Source: JBBQKP01 sp038326995
Lineage (GTDB): Bacteria; Planctomycetota; Phycisphaerae; Tepidisphaerales; Tepidisphaeraceae
Direction of reading: 5' to 3'
NCBI GenBank assembly: GCA_038326995.1
Contig: JBBQKP010000067.1
Location: 1 to 14,508, forward strand
Length of the DNA: 14,508 nt
In this document: in pieces, positions 1-7,012 of the stretch
Layout of the letters: each line of letters opens with the position of its first letter
Position numbering within the stretch: position 1 is the stretch's first letter
Made by a program: the position numbers and the translations under genes
Notes under the pieces: model-generated
The model's database searches: none
What the model was told of the DNA's origin: nothing
The model's input: only the letters and a program-made list of their open reading frames with translations

Positions 1-80
1 GGCACAGCGTCAGACGTCGGCGTCGCAGATGGCGCAGGCGTAATCTGAATGTCGTTCGTTGGATTTGTATCTTCACTCAC
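1..80 (-). CDS. N-terminus of an unidentified protein, cut by the window edge
   Basis: On the minus strand a GTG at 80-78 opens a frame that stays free of stops to the window edge (26 full codons). A strong ribosome-binding site, GGAAGG, ends 8 nt before the GTG and lies inside the 3' end of the lipoprotein gene. The GTG overlaps that gene's TGA stop (75-73) by 8 nt, a layout typical of translational coupling in an operon. The visible product begins MSEDTNPTND and then becomes rich in Thr, Pro and Ala. It shows no signal peptide and no recognisable domain. The fragment is too short to name a function, and an open frame of this length could occur by chance. The ribosome-binding site and the overlap are the main support. 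Confidence 0.5.
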   Translation of the reverse strand, partial: MSEDTNPTNDIQITPAPSATPTSDAV

Positions 81-1740
81 GTCGGCCGCCTTCCGGGGAA
101 CGGATTCGGTCTGATTCGATTTTGTTTTGGAATGTGCTCAACGCATCGCGACGTATACGTGCGTCGGCGAGTGGGTCGAACCCTGCCGGCGCCGCCTTTC
201 GCCAGGTCAGCCACTCATAGGCCCGCACCCGAGCCGCCGGCGAAGCGTCTTCCAGGTAGATCAGATTTTCTGCTTCAAGCCGCGCTTCCCACTGCGCACG
301 CGAAGCACTGACTGCAAGCACATCCGCGAGCGATGCCCCATCGCGCCCGGCCTGTCCCGTGTGAAGCAGCAGCACCGAAACCATTGCCGGAGCGAGCGCA
401 CCGTCGTTGAGCAGTCGCGAAGATAACTCGAGCCACACGCGATCCATTAGCCAGCCCATCGCTGCCGGTTCGCGTGACGAACTCGGGTTGCTCGACGCCG
501 CCAGCGATGTATCCAGCAGTTCCACATATCGCCTTAGCACAACAGTGTCGGCAGCGAGCGCGAAATCGGCGGAATAAAGCGACTGCGTCGCACTGGCAAG
601 CACCACCAGCGACCGCCGCAGTGAAAAGTCATCCGCACTTTTGCTGTTTTTGATGATCGCCTGATAGGTCGACCACTCGTCGCGGTTCGCGACGCTCGAA
701 GCTTCAGCGCCCGACGCGACGCGCACCTGACTTCGAGCAAGATCTAATGTCGCTGCGGTTGCCTCTTCTCGATATTGATTCGAGTCGGCCGGATCGAACT
801 CGACCGCGACCATCACCGCCGACGCGATCGTCGACTCGAGCCGAAGCGGAGTGACGAATACGAGTTGTCGGCCTGTCTCGATGGACACGTCTTCCAAAAT
901 TGCCGATTCAGTCTGCTCCACTTCGATGAGCGGCGCGATCAACGCGATGTCGGCCGCCTTCGTATTCGGTGTCTGTGCCGGCCCAGCTCCGGATTCACTT
1001 TCCACCTCCACAAGGCCGGTCATGCTGATCGACGCGCTGATGAACGCATTGGCCGCGGAATCGCTTGATGAATGCACCTCGGCCCCCCGCAACAGAGTCA
1101 ATCGAAGCGACTCGCCGGATGAGTTCGCCGCAATCGAGTTGCTCGATTCATCGCCGCCCACGTTGATCCGCACCGCGACGCCGGGCAATAGCGCCGTCCA
1201 CTCGTCGAGCAGCACGGCCATCTCAGAAGGTTTGAGCTGCTGCGCCTTTTGGAGTTGCGACTCAGCCACGTCGTCAGTGCCGCTTCGCACGCGGAGCAGG
1301 AGCTGCGGCGCGGACAAAACGGGCGAGGCACGACGCTTTACCGTGACCAGTCGCGCCTGAGTTCCAACAGACGTGAGCTGCCTGACGTCGGTTAATTTTG
1401 CGAGCGCGAAGACGCGGACACGTACGATCGTGGGTGCGTTCATCGACGCGTTCATCGCCGCGGTGGTGGTGGTCGCGGTGGTGGTTGGGGTGGTGGTTGC
1501 CAATGCTGTAGTCGGATAAGTCGTCGGGAACATTGCGGGCATTGTTGCCGCGCGTGTGCCCAGCAAGTCGCCGGGCCAGGCGCTCACACTCGCCAGTGGC
1601 CGAGTCGTGGCGATAAGTGCGGGCGGTGTTCGCATCGAACACCCCGCCGCGATCAGTCCGCCCGCGACGAGCACAAACAGCGGGCCGTACGTTTTCGTTG
1701 TCCAAAACATTCGGTCAATCATACGAAATGTCAGCCACAT
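73..1740 (-). CDS. Putative secreted lipoprotein of unknown function, 555 aa
   Basis: I do not recognise the family. I chose the ATG at 1740 because AGAAGG sits 6 nt upstream; the frame runs open to 1875, but that would overlap the divergent deaminase and push the signal peptide inwards. The N-terminus (MWLTFRMIDRM...) leads to a hydrophobic stretch ending in LIAAGC, a lipobox-like site that would place the lipidated Cys at about residue 34, so the protein is probably exported and membrane-anchored. Residues about 74-105 are a Thr/Ala/Pro linker from a GGT/ACC simple repeat (about 1462-1498), next to a short direct duplication giving MNAS-MNAP. The rest is a mixed alpha/beta body without metal or catalytic motifs that I can see. 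The C-terminus (AARVRAYEWLTWR...FDPLADARIRRDAL) resembles the ends of other planctomycete envelope proteins as I recall them, which is weak evidence. It overlaps the following GTG-started gene by 8 nt. Confidence 0.8.
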   Translation of the reverse strand: MWLTFRMIDRMFWTTKTYGPLFVLVAGGLIAAGCSMRTPPALIATTRPLASVSAWPGDLLGTRAATMPAMFPTTYPTTALATTTPTTTATTTTAAMNASMNAPTIVRVRVFALAKLTDVRQLTSVGTQARLVTVKRRASPVLSAPQLLLRVRSGTDDVAESQLQKAQQLKPSEMAVLLDEWTALLPGVAVRINVGGDESSNSIAANSSGESLRLTLLRGAEVHSSSDSAANAFISASISMTGLVEVESESGAGPAQTPNTKAADIALIAPLIEVEQTESAILEDVSIETGRQLVFVTPLRLESTIASAVMVAVEFDPADSNQYREEATAATLDLARSQVRVASGAEASSVANRDEWSTYQAIIKNSKSADDFSLRRSLVVLASATQSLYSADFALAADTVVLRRYVELLDTSLAASSNPSSSREPAAMGWLMDRVWLELSSRLLNDGALAPAMVSVLLLHTGQAGRDGASLADVLAVSASRAQWEARLEAENLIYLEDASPAARVRAYEWLTWRKAAPAGFDPLADARIRRDALSTFQNKIESDRIRSPEGGRRE

Positions 1741-1778
1741 TCGTAACCTTCTGCCGCTTTCCGATACGATTGAATTTG

Positions 1779-3059
1779 ATGCAAGCCAGCCGTGCGGCAA
1801 CCTCTTCTTCGCGCTACGCCGTGCGCGGCCCCATGCTGGTCGTCGGCGACGATGGCGGCGTCGTGTTTCATTCATCAGGCATGCTGATCATTCAAAACGG
1901 CACGATCGAATTCGCCGGTGCTTTCGATGACGTCGCTCCAATGTTCACCGGCGAGACACGCCAAAGCCGCGGCGTCATTTGCCCGCCTTTCATCGACATC
2001 CACACGCACATTCCGCAATTCCCAATTCGCGGCCGATTCGTTGAAGGAATTCCCGACGATGCGCCGGAGGGAAAGTTGCTCGCCGGACTGCAGCGAAATG
2101 TTTTTCCAGTCGAAGCGCGAACGATCGACTACGAATATGTGCGGCAAGTCGTCGCCGAGTTCGCACGCGATACGCTTTCGCACGGCGTCGTCGGCGGGTG
2201 CACGTACATGACGCCGTTCGCTTCTGCCGTGCGCACGGCGCTGCAGATGCTCAACCCGATGTGGTCAGTCGGCATGGTGATGATGAACCAGAATTGCCCG
2301 CTCGATCTTCGAACCGACGAGCAAACTTTTGAAGCGGATGTTCGTCTACTCGCAAAAGATTTTGGCAGACGATTGGTCTTGACCGATCGCTTCGCCGTCG
2401 CGGTCGATTCGCACCTTCGCCGCCGCGGCAGCGCGCTCGCACGTGAATTGAAGCTTCGGACACAGACCCACCTCAACGAACAACTGCCAGAAAAATATTT
2501 CGTTGAACAAACGCTCTATCCACGCAACGCCAGCTACACCGACGTCTATCTTCAGGACGGCCTGCTCGATCATCAGTGCATCCTCGCACACTGCATTGAA
2601 ATGACCGCCAACGAATGGCGGATCGTGCGAGAGACCAAGAGCGTCGTCGCACACTGTCCGACCTCGAATCTGCTGCTGGGTTCGAACGTCATGCCGCTGG
2701 ACGCGTTGTTGTCGGCCGACATTGACTACGCCATCGCGACCGACGTCGGCGCTTCGCCCACGCAATCGATGCTCGCGGAGATAGGCCGATTCCTGGCCGT
2801 GCACAAGACGGCCGCCGCGACGCCCGAAGAAGCGCTCTACCGCGCGACGCGTGCGCCGGCGCGCATCATGAATCTCGACCTCGGCGTTTTCGAGCCCGGC
2901 CGCCCCGCGTCGTTTATCGAAATCGACAGAAACGTCTCCAACGCATCAAACGCGGCCGACGCGATTCGTGCGATCATTCCTGCCAATCTCGACGCACCCG
3001 TACCATCCGTGAGCCGAGTAACTCTCGACGGAAACCGCGTGTACGAGCGGCAAGATTAA
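1779..3059 (+). CDS. guaD: Guanine deaminase (amidohydrolase family)
   Basis: The predicted reaction is hydrolysis of guanine to xanthine and ammonia in the cytoplasm. From the ATG at 1779 the protein is 426 aa, close to the usual 430-450 aa. All metal and catalytic positions of the family are visible in order: HTHIPQ (His75, His77; Gln80 as the purine contact), FPVEAR, the DRF motif (Arg204-Phe205, guanine-binding in known enzymes), QTHLNE (His231, Glu234), LAHC (His271), HCPTSN (292-297) and ATDVG (Asp322). The spacing matches guanine deaminase better than the related chlorohydrolases or cytosine deaminase-like enzymes. The frame is open upstream to 1617, but those residues are not family-like and would overlap the lipoprotein gene. 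No Shine-Dalgarno precedes the start, which lies 38 bp from the divergent gene, so a leaderless or very short leader is possible. An 8-oxoguanine or other aminopurine deaminase cannot be excluded. No other purine gene is nearby. Confidence 0.88.
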   Translation: MQASRAATSSSRYAVRGPMLVVGDDGGVVFHSSGMLIIQNGTIEFAGAFDDVAPMFTGETRQSRGVICPPFIDIHTHIPQFPIRGRFVEGIPDDAPEGKLLAGLQRNVFPVEARTIDYEYVRQVVAEFARDTLSHGVVGGCTYMTPFASAVRTALQMLNPMWSVGMVMMNQNCPLDLRTDEQTFEADVRLLAKDFGRRLVLTDRFAVAVDSHLRRRGSALARELKLRTQTHLNEQLPEKYFVEQTLYPRNASYTDVYLQDGLLDHQCILAHCIEMTANEWRIVRETKSVVAHCPTSNLLLGSNVMPLDALLSADIDYAIATDVGASPTQSMLAEIGRFLAVHKTAAATPEEALYRATRAPARIMNLDLGVFEPGRPASFIEIDRNVSNASNAADAIRAIIPANLDAPVPSVSRVTLDGNRVYERQD

Positions 3060-3070
3060 CTGCTACCGGT

Positions 3071-6043
3071 TCAGCACAACACATCTCTCGCGAACTCGAT
3101 CGGGTGCTTTGCCGATCTTCCCGTGCCGTCATGAATCTGGTGGCGACAGCTTGTTCCCGGCGCGCAGATGACCGTATTCTCATCCGCCTCACGCACCGGC
3201 CCGAACACCGATAGCTCGCCGATTTTCATCGATAATTCGTACTTCTTCGCGTCGTATCCGAACGAGCCCGCCATGCCGCAGCAGCCGCTATCCAACACAG
3301 AAACCGTGCCTCCGAGCTTCTTCAAAAGATCGCTGCTGGTGGAATCGCCCCAAAGTGCCTTCTGATGACAATGGCCGTGGAGCACGACCGGCGCGGGCGA
3401 TCTTTTCACCTCTGGCTTGTTCGGGTGCTTATCCCAGAACTTGGCGACGAATTCTTCGACGAGCATCGAAACATTCGCCAGCTTTTGTCGCTCTGATATC
3501 GGCGTCTTCAAATTCATCTGAAGCCAGTCGTCCTTGAACGACGCCAGGCAACTCGGCTCGAGCACGAGGACGGCCCTCACACTCGCGTCATCAACGAAAG
3601 GCTTGAGCCGCGCGAGCGTCACATCCGCAACTGCGGCCGCATCGTCCAACAGTCCTGTCGAGATCATCGCGCGACCGCAGCACTCCACCGCCGGCAGCTC
3701 GACTTGATATCCGAGCTTCTCAAGCACCTCAATCGCCGCAAGGCCGATATGTGAGTCGTTGTACGTGCTGAAACAATCGGCATACAGCACCACTTTCGGC
3801 GCAGCATTCCGACTGATCAATTGCGTGCGTTGATGCAGTCGATAAAGCGATTTCGAAAACAGTGGAAGGCTGCGCTGAGGCGCGATCGACAGCACTTTGC
3901 CTGCCATCCACTTCATCACACCTAGCTTGCCCATGAAGTTCGAAACGCCCGGCACGAGTGAGCCGAGCTTATTCAATAGTCGCACGTGTCCGAACACCCA
4001 CGCCTTCAACGGCGTGCCGTTCGCTTTATGACTCTGGTGCAGATACTCAGCCTTGAGGCGCGAAATATCGACGTTGCTCGGGCACTCGCTTTTGCACGCC
4101 TTGCAACTCAGGCACAGGTCGAGCGTCTCCTTTGTGGCCGGGTCGTCGTAGACGGGTTTGCCGCTGGTCTTTGCGAACTGACCGCTGATGGCAAGCCGCA
4201 AAGCGTTGCCGCGGCCGCGCGTGCTGTGACGTTCGTCGAGCGTCGCGCGGTAACTCGGGCACATCGCTCCGCCGCTGGTTTTTCGGCACACGCCTGCGCC
4301 GTTGCACATTTCCAAAGCGCCGCGAAAGCCGTGCTGGTCGTCAAAATTGAATGTCGTTTTGATCGCATCGACATCAACTTCGCCCTCGACCGCGTCCGTG
4401 CGAAGCCGCTGCGTGAGCGTGTCGATGTCGCCCGTGCCGACGATCATGCCGGGGTTGAGAATGCCGCGAGGATCAAAGACCGCTTTCACCTTCGCGAACG
4501 CGGTCATGAGTTCGGGGCCGAAGAATCGCTGGAGCAGTGGCCCGCGGATTCGGCCGTCGCCGTGCTCGCCGCTCATCACCCCGCCGCACGCCTTGGCGAG
4601 ATCCGCAACATCCACCGCGATCGCGCGCAAACGCTCGCGATCCTTGTCATCGTGCAGATCGATCAATGGCCGAATGTGTAGGACGCCCACCGATGCGTGC
4701 GCGTAGTACGCTGCCTTCGTCCCGTGCTTCTCCACGATTGCCCTGAACTCACGAACGAATCGGCCGAGGTTTTCGACCGGCACCGCGTTGTCTTCGACGA
4801 ACGTCTGCGGCTTTCGATTGCCCGGAATGCCGTGCAAAAGCGGCTCACCCGCCTTGCGAAGCGCCCACGCCTTGCCCATGTCGGTGATGCTGTCGAGCCG
4901 ACGACTTGCCGCGCCCGGCGCGGCGACTTGAAGCGCCTGTGCGCACGCTTCCAACACGGCCGCACTCTCGTCGACGGTGTTCGCGCTGGTCTGATACTCG
5001 ACGAACAACAGCGCTCGCGGCGGAAGTCCGGTCGGAACCATCGGCAAGAGTTCGAGGTACGCGCGGCACTCATGATTGCTCGCGGCCGCATCAAGCACGA
5101 CATCATCCAGCAACTCGACCGCGCTCGGGCCCGTCGCGACGATCTGCGGCACGACGTCAATCGAAGCCTCGACAGAATCAAATCCCAGCAGAAACAGAAC
5201 CCGACGCTTTGGCACATCGTGCAGCTTCAGCGTTGCCTGCGTGACGACGCCCAGCGTGCCCTCGCTGCCGCAGATCAGGCCGGTCAAATCCAGGTCTTCG
5301 CGCGAAATACCCGCGTCGAGCTGCTTGAGAATCATGTCCAAACCAAGGCCCGCATTGCGGCGAATCGTCTTGGGAAAGCGCTCTCGAATCAGCTCGGCAT
5401 ATTCAAGCACGATCGCACTGACATCATGCGCCAGCCGCGCCGCGATCGCGTCACGCTTGCCCGCGCCGGGCCCGAGTTCGCACACCGCACCCGCGGCGGT
5501 GACGAGCTGAAGCGAAGCGACGTTCTCGCTGGTTCGGCCGTATTTGATCGAGCGCGAGCCCGCCGCGTTGTTGCCGATGCAACCGCCGATCGCCGCTTGA
5601 GCAACGGTGGCCGGGTCGGGCGCGAAAAACAGGCCGGTCTTCTCACTCGAGAGATGACGATTCAGCGCGTCAGGCGTGATGCCTGTTTCGACGCGAACGG
5701 TCTTGGCTTGAACATTAAGTTCGATCACGCTTCGGCGAAACGCGCTCAGGTCGAGCACGAGTGCGGCATTGGTGCATTGACCGGCGAGACTTGTTCCGCC
5801 GCCGCGCGGAAGAACCGCAACATTCAGTTCATTGCACGCCGCCAGCAACTTCGAAATCTGATCGACGGTGGTCGGAATGGCAACGCCCAAAGGCTCGACC
5901 TGATAGATGCTCGCATCGGTCGAGTACAGCATTCGGTTGTGACGATCAAAGCGAAGTTCGCAATCCACACGCGAAGACAAATCGCGTTTGAGCTTTTCAA
6001 TCGCATCAAGCGGCGGCGGCGGATCGAGGACGGTCAGAAGCAT
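3071..6043 (-). CDS. ydiJ: FAD/4Fe-4S dehydrogenase, YdiJ (D-2-hydroxyglutarate dehydrogenase) type
   Basis: This 990-aa protein fuses the parts that other hydroxyacid oxidases keep on separate subunits. In order: a PCMH-type FAD domain (PRGGGTSLAGQ at about 79-89, then GGCIGNNAAGSRSIKYG); an FAD-oxidase C-terminal domain with GEHGDGRIRG at about 492-501; an iron-sulfur region with a first Cys group at about 580-600 (CNGAGVC...MCPSY) and a classical CxxCxxCxxxCP (Cys644, 647, 650, 654); and two CCG half-repeats (VECCGRAM, Cys788-789; SGCCGMAGS, Cys921-922) ending in a GTSCRHQI motif. Length and order match E. coli YdiJ (about 1000 aa), which oxidises D-2-hydroxyglutarate to 2-oxoglutarate and passes electrons on through its Fe-S clusters. 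The substrate here is inferred; D-lactate or another 2-hydroxyacid is possible. There are no membrane segments. The start is the ATG at 6043, without an obvious ribosome-binding site. The gene converges on guaD with an 11-bp gap and no hairpin between them. Confidence 0.9.
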   Translation of the reverse strand: MLLTVLDPPPPLDAIEKLKRDLSSRVDCELRFDRHNRMLYSTDASIYQVEPLGVAIPTTVDQISKLLAACNELNVAVLPRGGGTSLAGQCTNAALVLDLSAFRRSVIELNVQAKTVRVETGITPDALNRHLSSEKTGLFFAPDPATVAQAAIGGCIGNNAAGSRSIKYGRTSENVASLQLVTAAGAVCELGPGAGKRDAIAARLAHDVSAIVLEYAELIRERFPKTIRRNAGLGLDMILKQLDAGISREDLDLTGLICGSEGTLGVVTQATLKLHDVPKRRVLFLLGFDSVEASIDVVPQIVATGPSAVELLDDVVLDAAASNHECRAYLELLPMVPTGLPPRALLFVEYQTSANTVDESAAVLEACAQALQVAAPGAASRRLDSITDMGKAWALRKAGEPLLHGIPGNRKPQTFVEDNAVPVENLGRFVREFRAIVEKHGTKAAYYAHASVGVLHIRPLIDLHDDKDRERLRAIAVDVADLAKACGGVMSGEHGDGRIRGPLLQRFFGPELMTAFAKVKAVFDPRGILNPGMIVGTGDIDTLTQRLRTDAVEGEVDVDAIKTTFNFDDQHGFRGALEMCNGAGVCRKTSGGAMCPSYRATLDERHSTRGRGNALRLAISGQFAKTSGKPVYDDPATKETLDLCLSCKACKSECPSNVDISRLKAEYLHQSHKANGTPLKAWVFGHVRLLNKLGSLVPGVSNFMGKLGVMKWMAGKVLSIAPQRSLPLFSKSLYRLHQRTQLISRNAAPKVVLYADCFSTYNDSHIGLAAIEVLEKLGYQVELPAVECCGRAMISTGLLDDAAAVADVTLARLKPFVDDASVRAVLVLEPSCLASFKDDWLQMNLKTPISERQKLANVSMLVEEFVAKFWDKHPNKPEVKRSPAPVVLHGHCHQKALWGDSTSSDLLKKLGGTVSVLDSGCCGMAGSFGYDAKKYELSMKIGELSVFGPVREADENTVICAPGTSCRHQIHDGTGRSAKHPIEFARDVLC

Positions 6044-6163
6044 TGCGGGATGATAGCAAGCGGAGATGTTTCCGTCCCTGCCGCCGCAATATCAGGTACT
6101 GTGCCAGCCCTAATGCATGCACTTGACAACGTGTCTGCGATAATCGGCAGGCGCTCACTCGCC

Positions 6164-7009
6164 CTAAATTACCGTCTTTTTTGTACTAGACGGCTTTTTT
6201 TTGACCTTCGTCGCTTTCTTCACTGTCTTTTTTGTCGCTTTTGTCTTCGACTGCTTCTTCGAACTTTCAAAACTGGCGGCGGGCTCTGCCTGCATTTCTA
6301 TTCCGAACACGCCCGCGATGTCGGCGTCGTTTAGTGTTCTCGCGTCAGTCGTCGACGAAGCAACACGCACGTCGGCGGCGGTTTCGATCAGCTCGCTCGC
6401 GTCCACTCCACGAAGCGTGAAAAGCAGCTCGGGCTTCTCATCCAGCCGCATGCCCACCGCAAAAAGCACGCCCGCCAGATGTTTGCAAAGACGCACGTAA
6501 TCCGGGCACGAGCAGCCCAGATCAAACTCGTTAGAATCTGGAAACAAGCCCGTTTTGACATCGACGAGCGACTGCATGACGGCGTCGCTGAATTTGCCCT
6601 GAAGAAGCTCGACGACAGAACCAATCTCGCCGCGGCTTTTCTCTTTGATAGCGTTCCAACGCTTGCGCGAGAGCGGCACGATGTCGACAGAAATGTCATA
6701 GACCTCCGACCCGCCGACGATCGCGTCGATTCGGCCCTTGGTGATCGCAAGGTGCGCGATCGTGCCGTTGCCCGCGATCGCGCTGCCGCGCGTCAGTCGG
6801 CCTTCGAAATCACCTAGATTGCGAATGTGCTTGAGCCACGCCTTGCCCCAGAAATTATCGCACTTGAGTCGGCCCTTCGCGGCGGGTTGAACATTCTTCT
6901 TGCCGAGTTTTTTCTCGGCGTGTTTGACGGCGGTTTCGGCTCTTTGCCCGACCGAAATGTACTCGTCCCACTGATTGTCGTACCGACTGCCGTATCGAGA
7001 GCGGGCCAT
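6164..7009 (-). CDS. SWIM zinc-finger protein, partner of the SNF2 helicase
   Basis: A 281-aa protein with a SWIM-type zinc site, CSCPDYVRLCKH (Cys166, Cys168, Cys175, His177), matching the CxC-x(n)-CxH pattern. SWIM domains bind nucleic acid or protein and often accompany SNF2 ATPases in bacteria. Before the finger comes the conserved N-terminal region of this family (FWGKAWLKHI, RLTRGSA, ELLQGKFSDAV, GLFPDSNE); after it come RLDEKPELLFTLRGVDASEL, an acidic linker and a strongly basic Lys/Thr/Ser tail (about 249-281) that probably binds DNA. The start at 7009 has AGGAG 6 nt upstream. That site lies across the stop of the helicase gene, which ends 3 nt before this ATG, so the two genes are almost certainly co-transcribed and translationally coupled. 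Direct function is unknown; a regulator or DNA-targeting subunit of the helicase is the natural inference. Confidence 0.88.
   Translation of the reverse strand: MARSRYGSRYDNQWDEYISVGQRAETAVKHAEKKLGKKNVQPAAKGRLKCDNFWGKAWLKHIRNLGDFEGRLTRGSAIAGNGTIAHLAITKGRIDAIVGGSEVYDISVDIVPLSRKRWNAIKEKSRGEIGSVVELLQGKFSDAVMQSLVDVKTGLFPDSNEFDLGCSCPDYVRLCKHLAGVLFAVGMRLDEKPELLFTLRGVDASELIETAADVRVASSTTDARTLNDADIAGVFGIEMQAEPAASFESSKKQSKTKATKKTVKKATKVKKKPSSTKKTVI
6172..6202 (+). terminator. Terminator-like hairpin with T tract, plus-strand orientation, inside the SWIM gene 3' end
   Basis: CCGTCT (6172-6177) and AGACGG (6188-6193) form a perfect 6-bp stem with a 10-nt loop, followed on the plus strand by C and eight T (6195-6202). 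In that direction it has the form of an intrinsic terminator, yet no plus-strand gene precedes it. It could stop antisense transcription into the SWIM and helicase genes. On the minus strand the same stem is followed only by TAATTTAG, which holds the SWIM stop codon, and would be a weak terminator. It may also be a by-product of Lys codons (AAA/AAG) in the basic tail. Confidence 0.4.
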
Positions 7010-7012
7010 GGT

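Noticed and set aside
1617..1778. Upstream extension of the guanine deaminase
   Set aside because: The extra 54 residues do not resemble the family and overlap the signal-peptide region of the divergent gene.
1741..1875. Upstream extension of the lipoprotein gene to the ATG at 1875
   Set aside because: The extension is Arg-rich, buries the signal peptide, overlaps the deaminase coding region and lacks the ribosome-binding site found before 1740.
3060..3070. Shared terminator between the convergent guaD and ydiJ-type genes
   Set aside because: Only 11 bp separate the stops and no stable stem with a T tract could be found in or around them.
4697..6334. Long plus-strand open frame of 545 codons opposite the YdiJ-type gene
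   Set aside because: It is antisense to a clearly conserved enzyme, is Arg-rich and low in recognisable motifs, has no ribosome-binding site and crosses the intergenic gap into the SWIM gene. It is a high-GC shadow frame.
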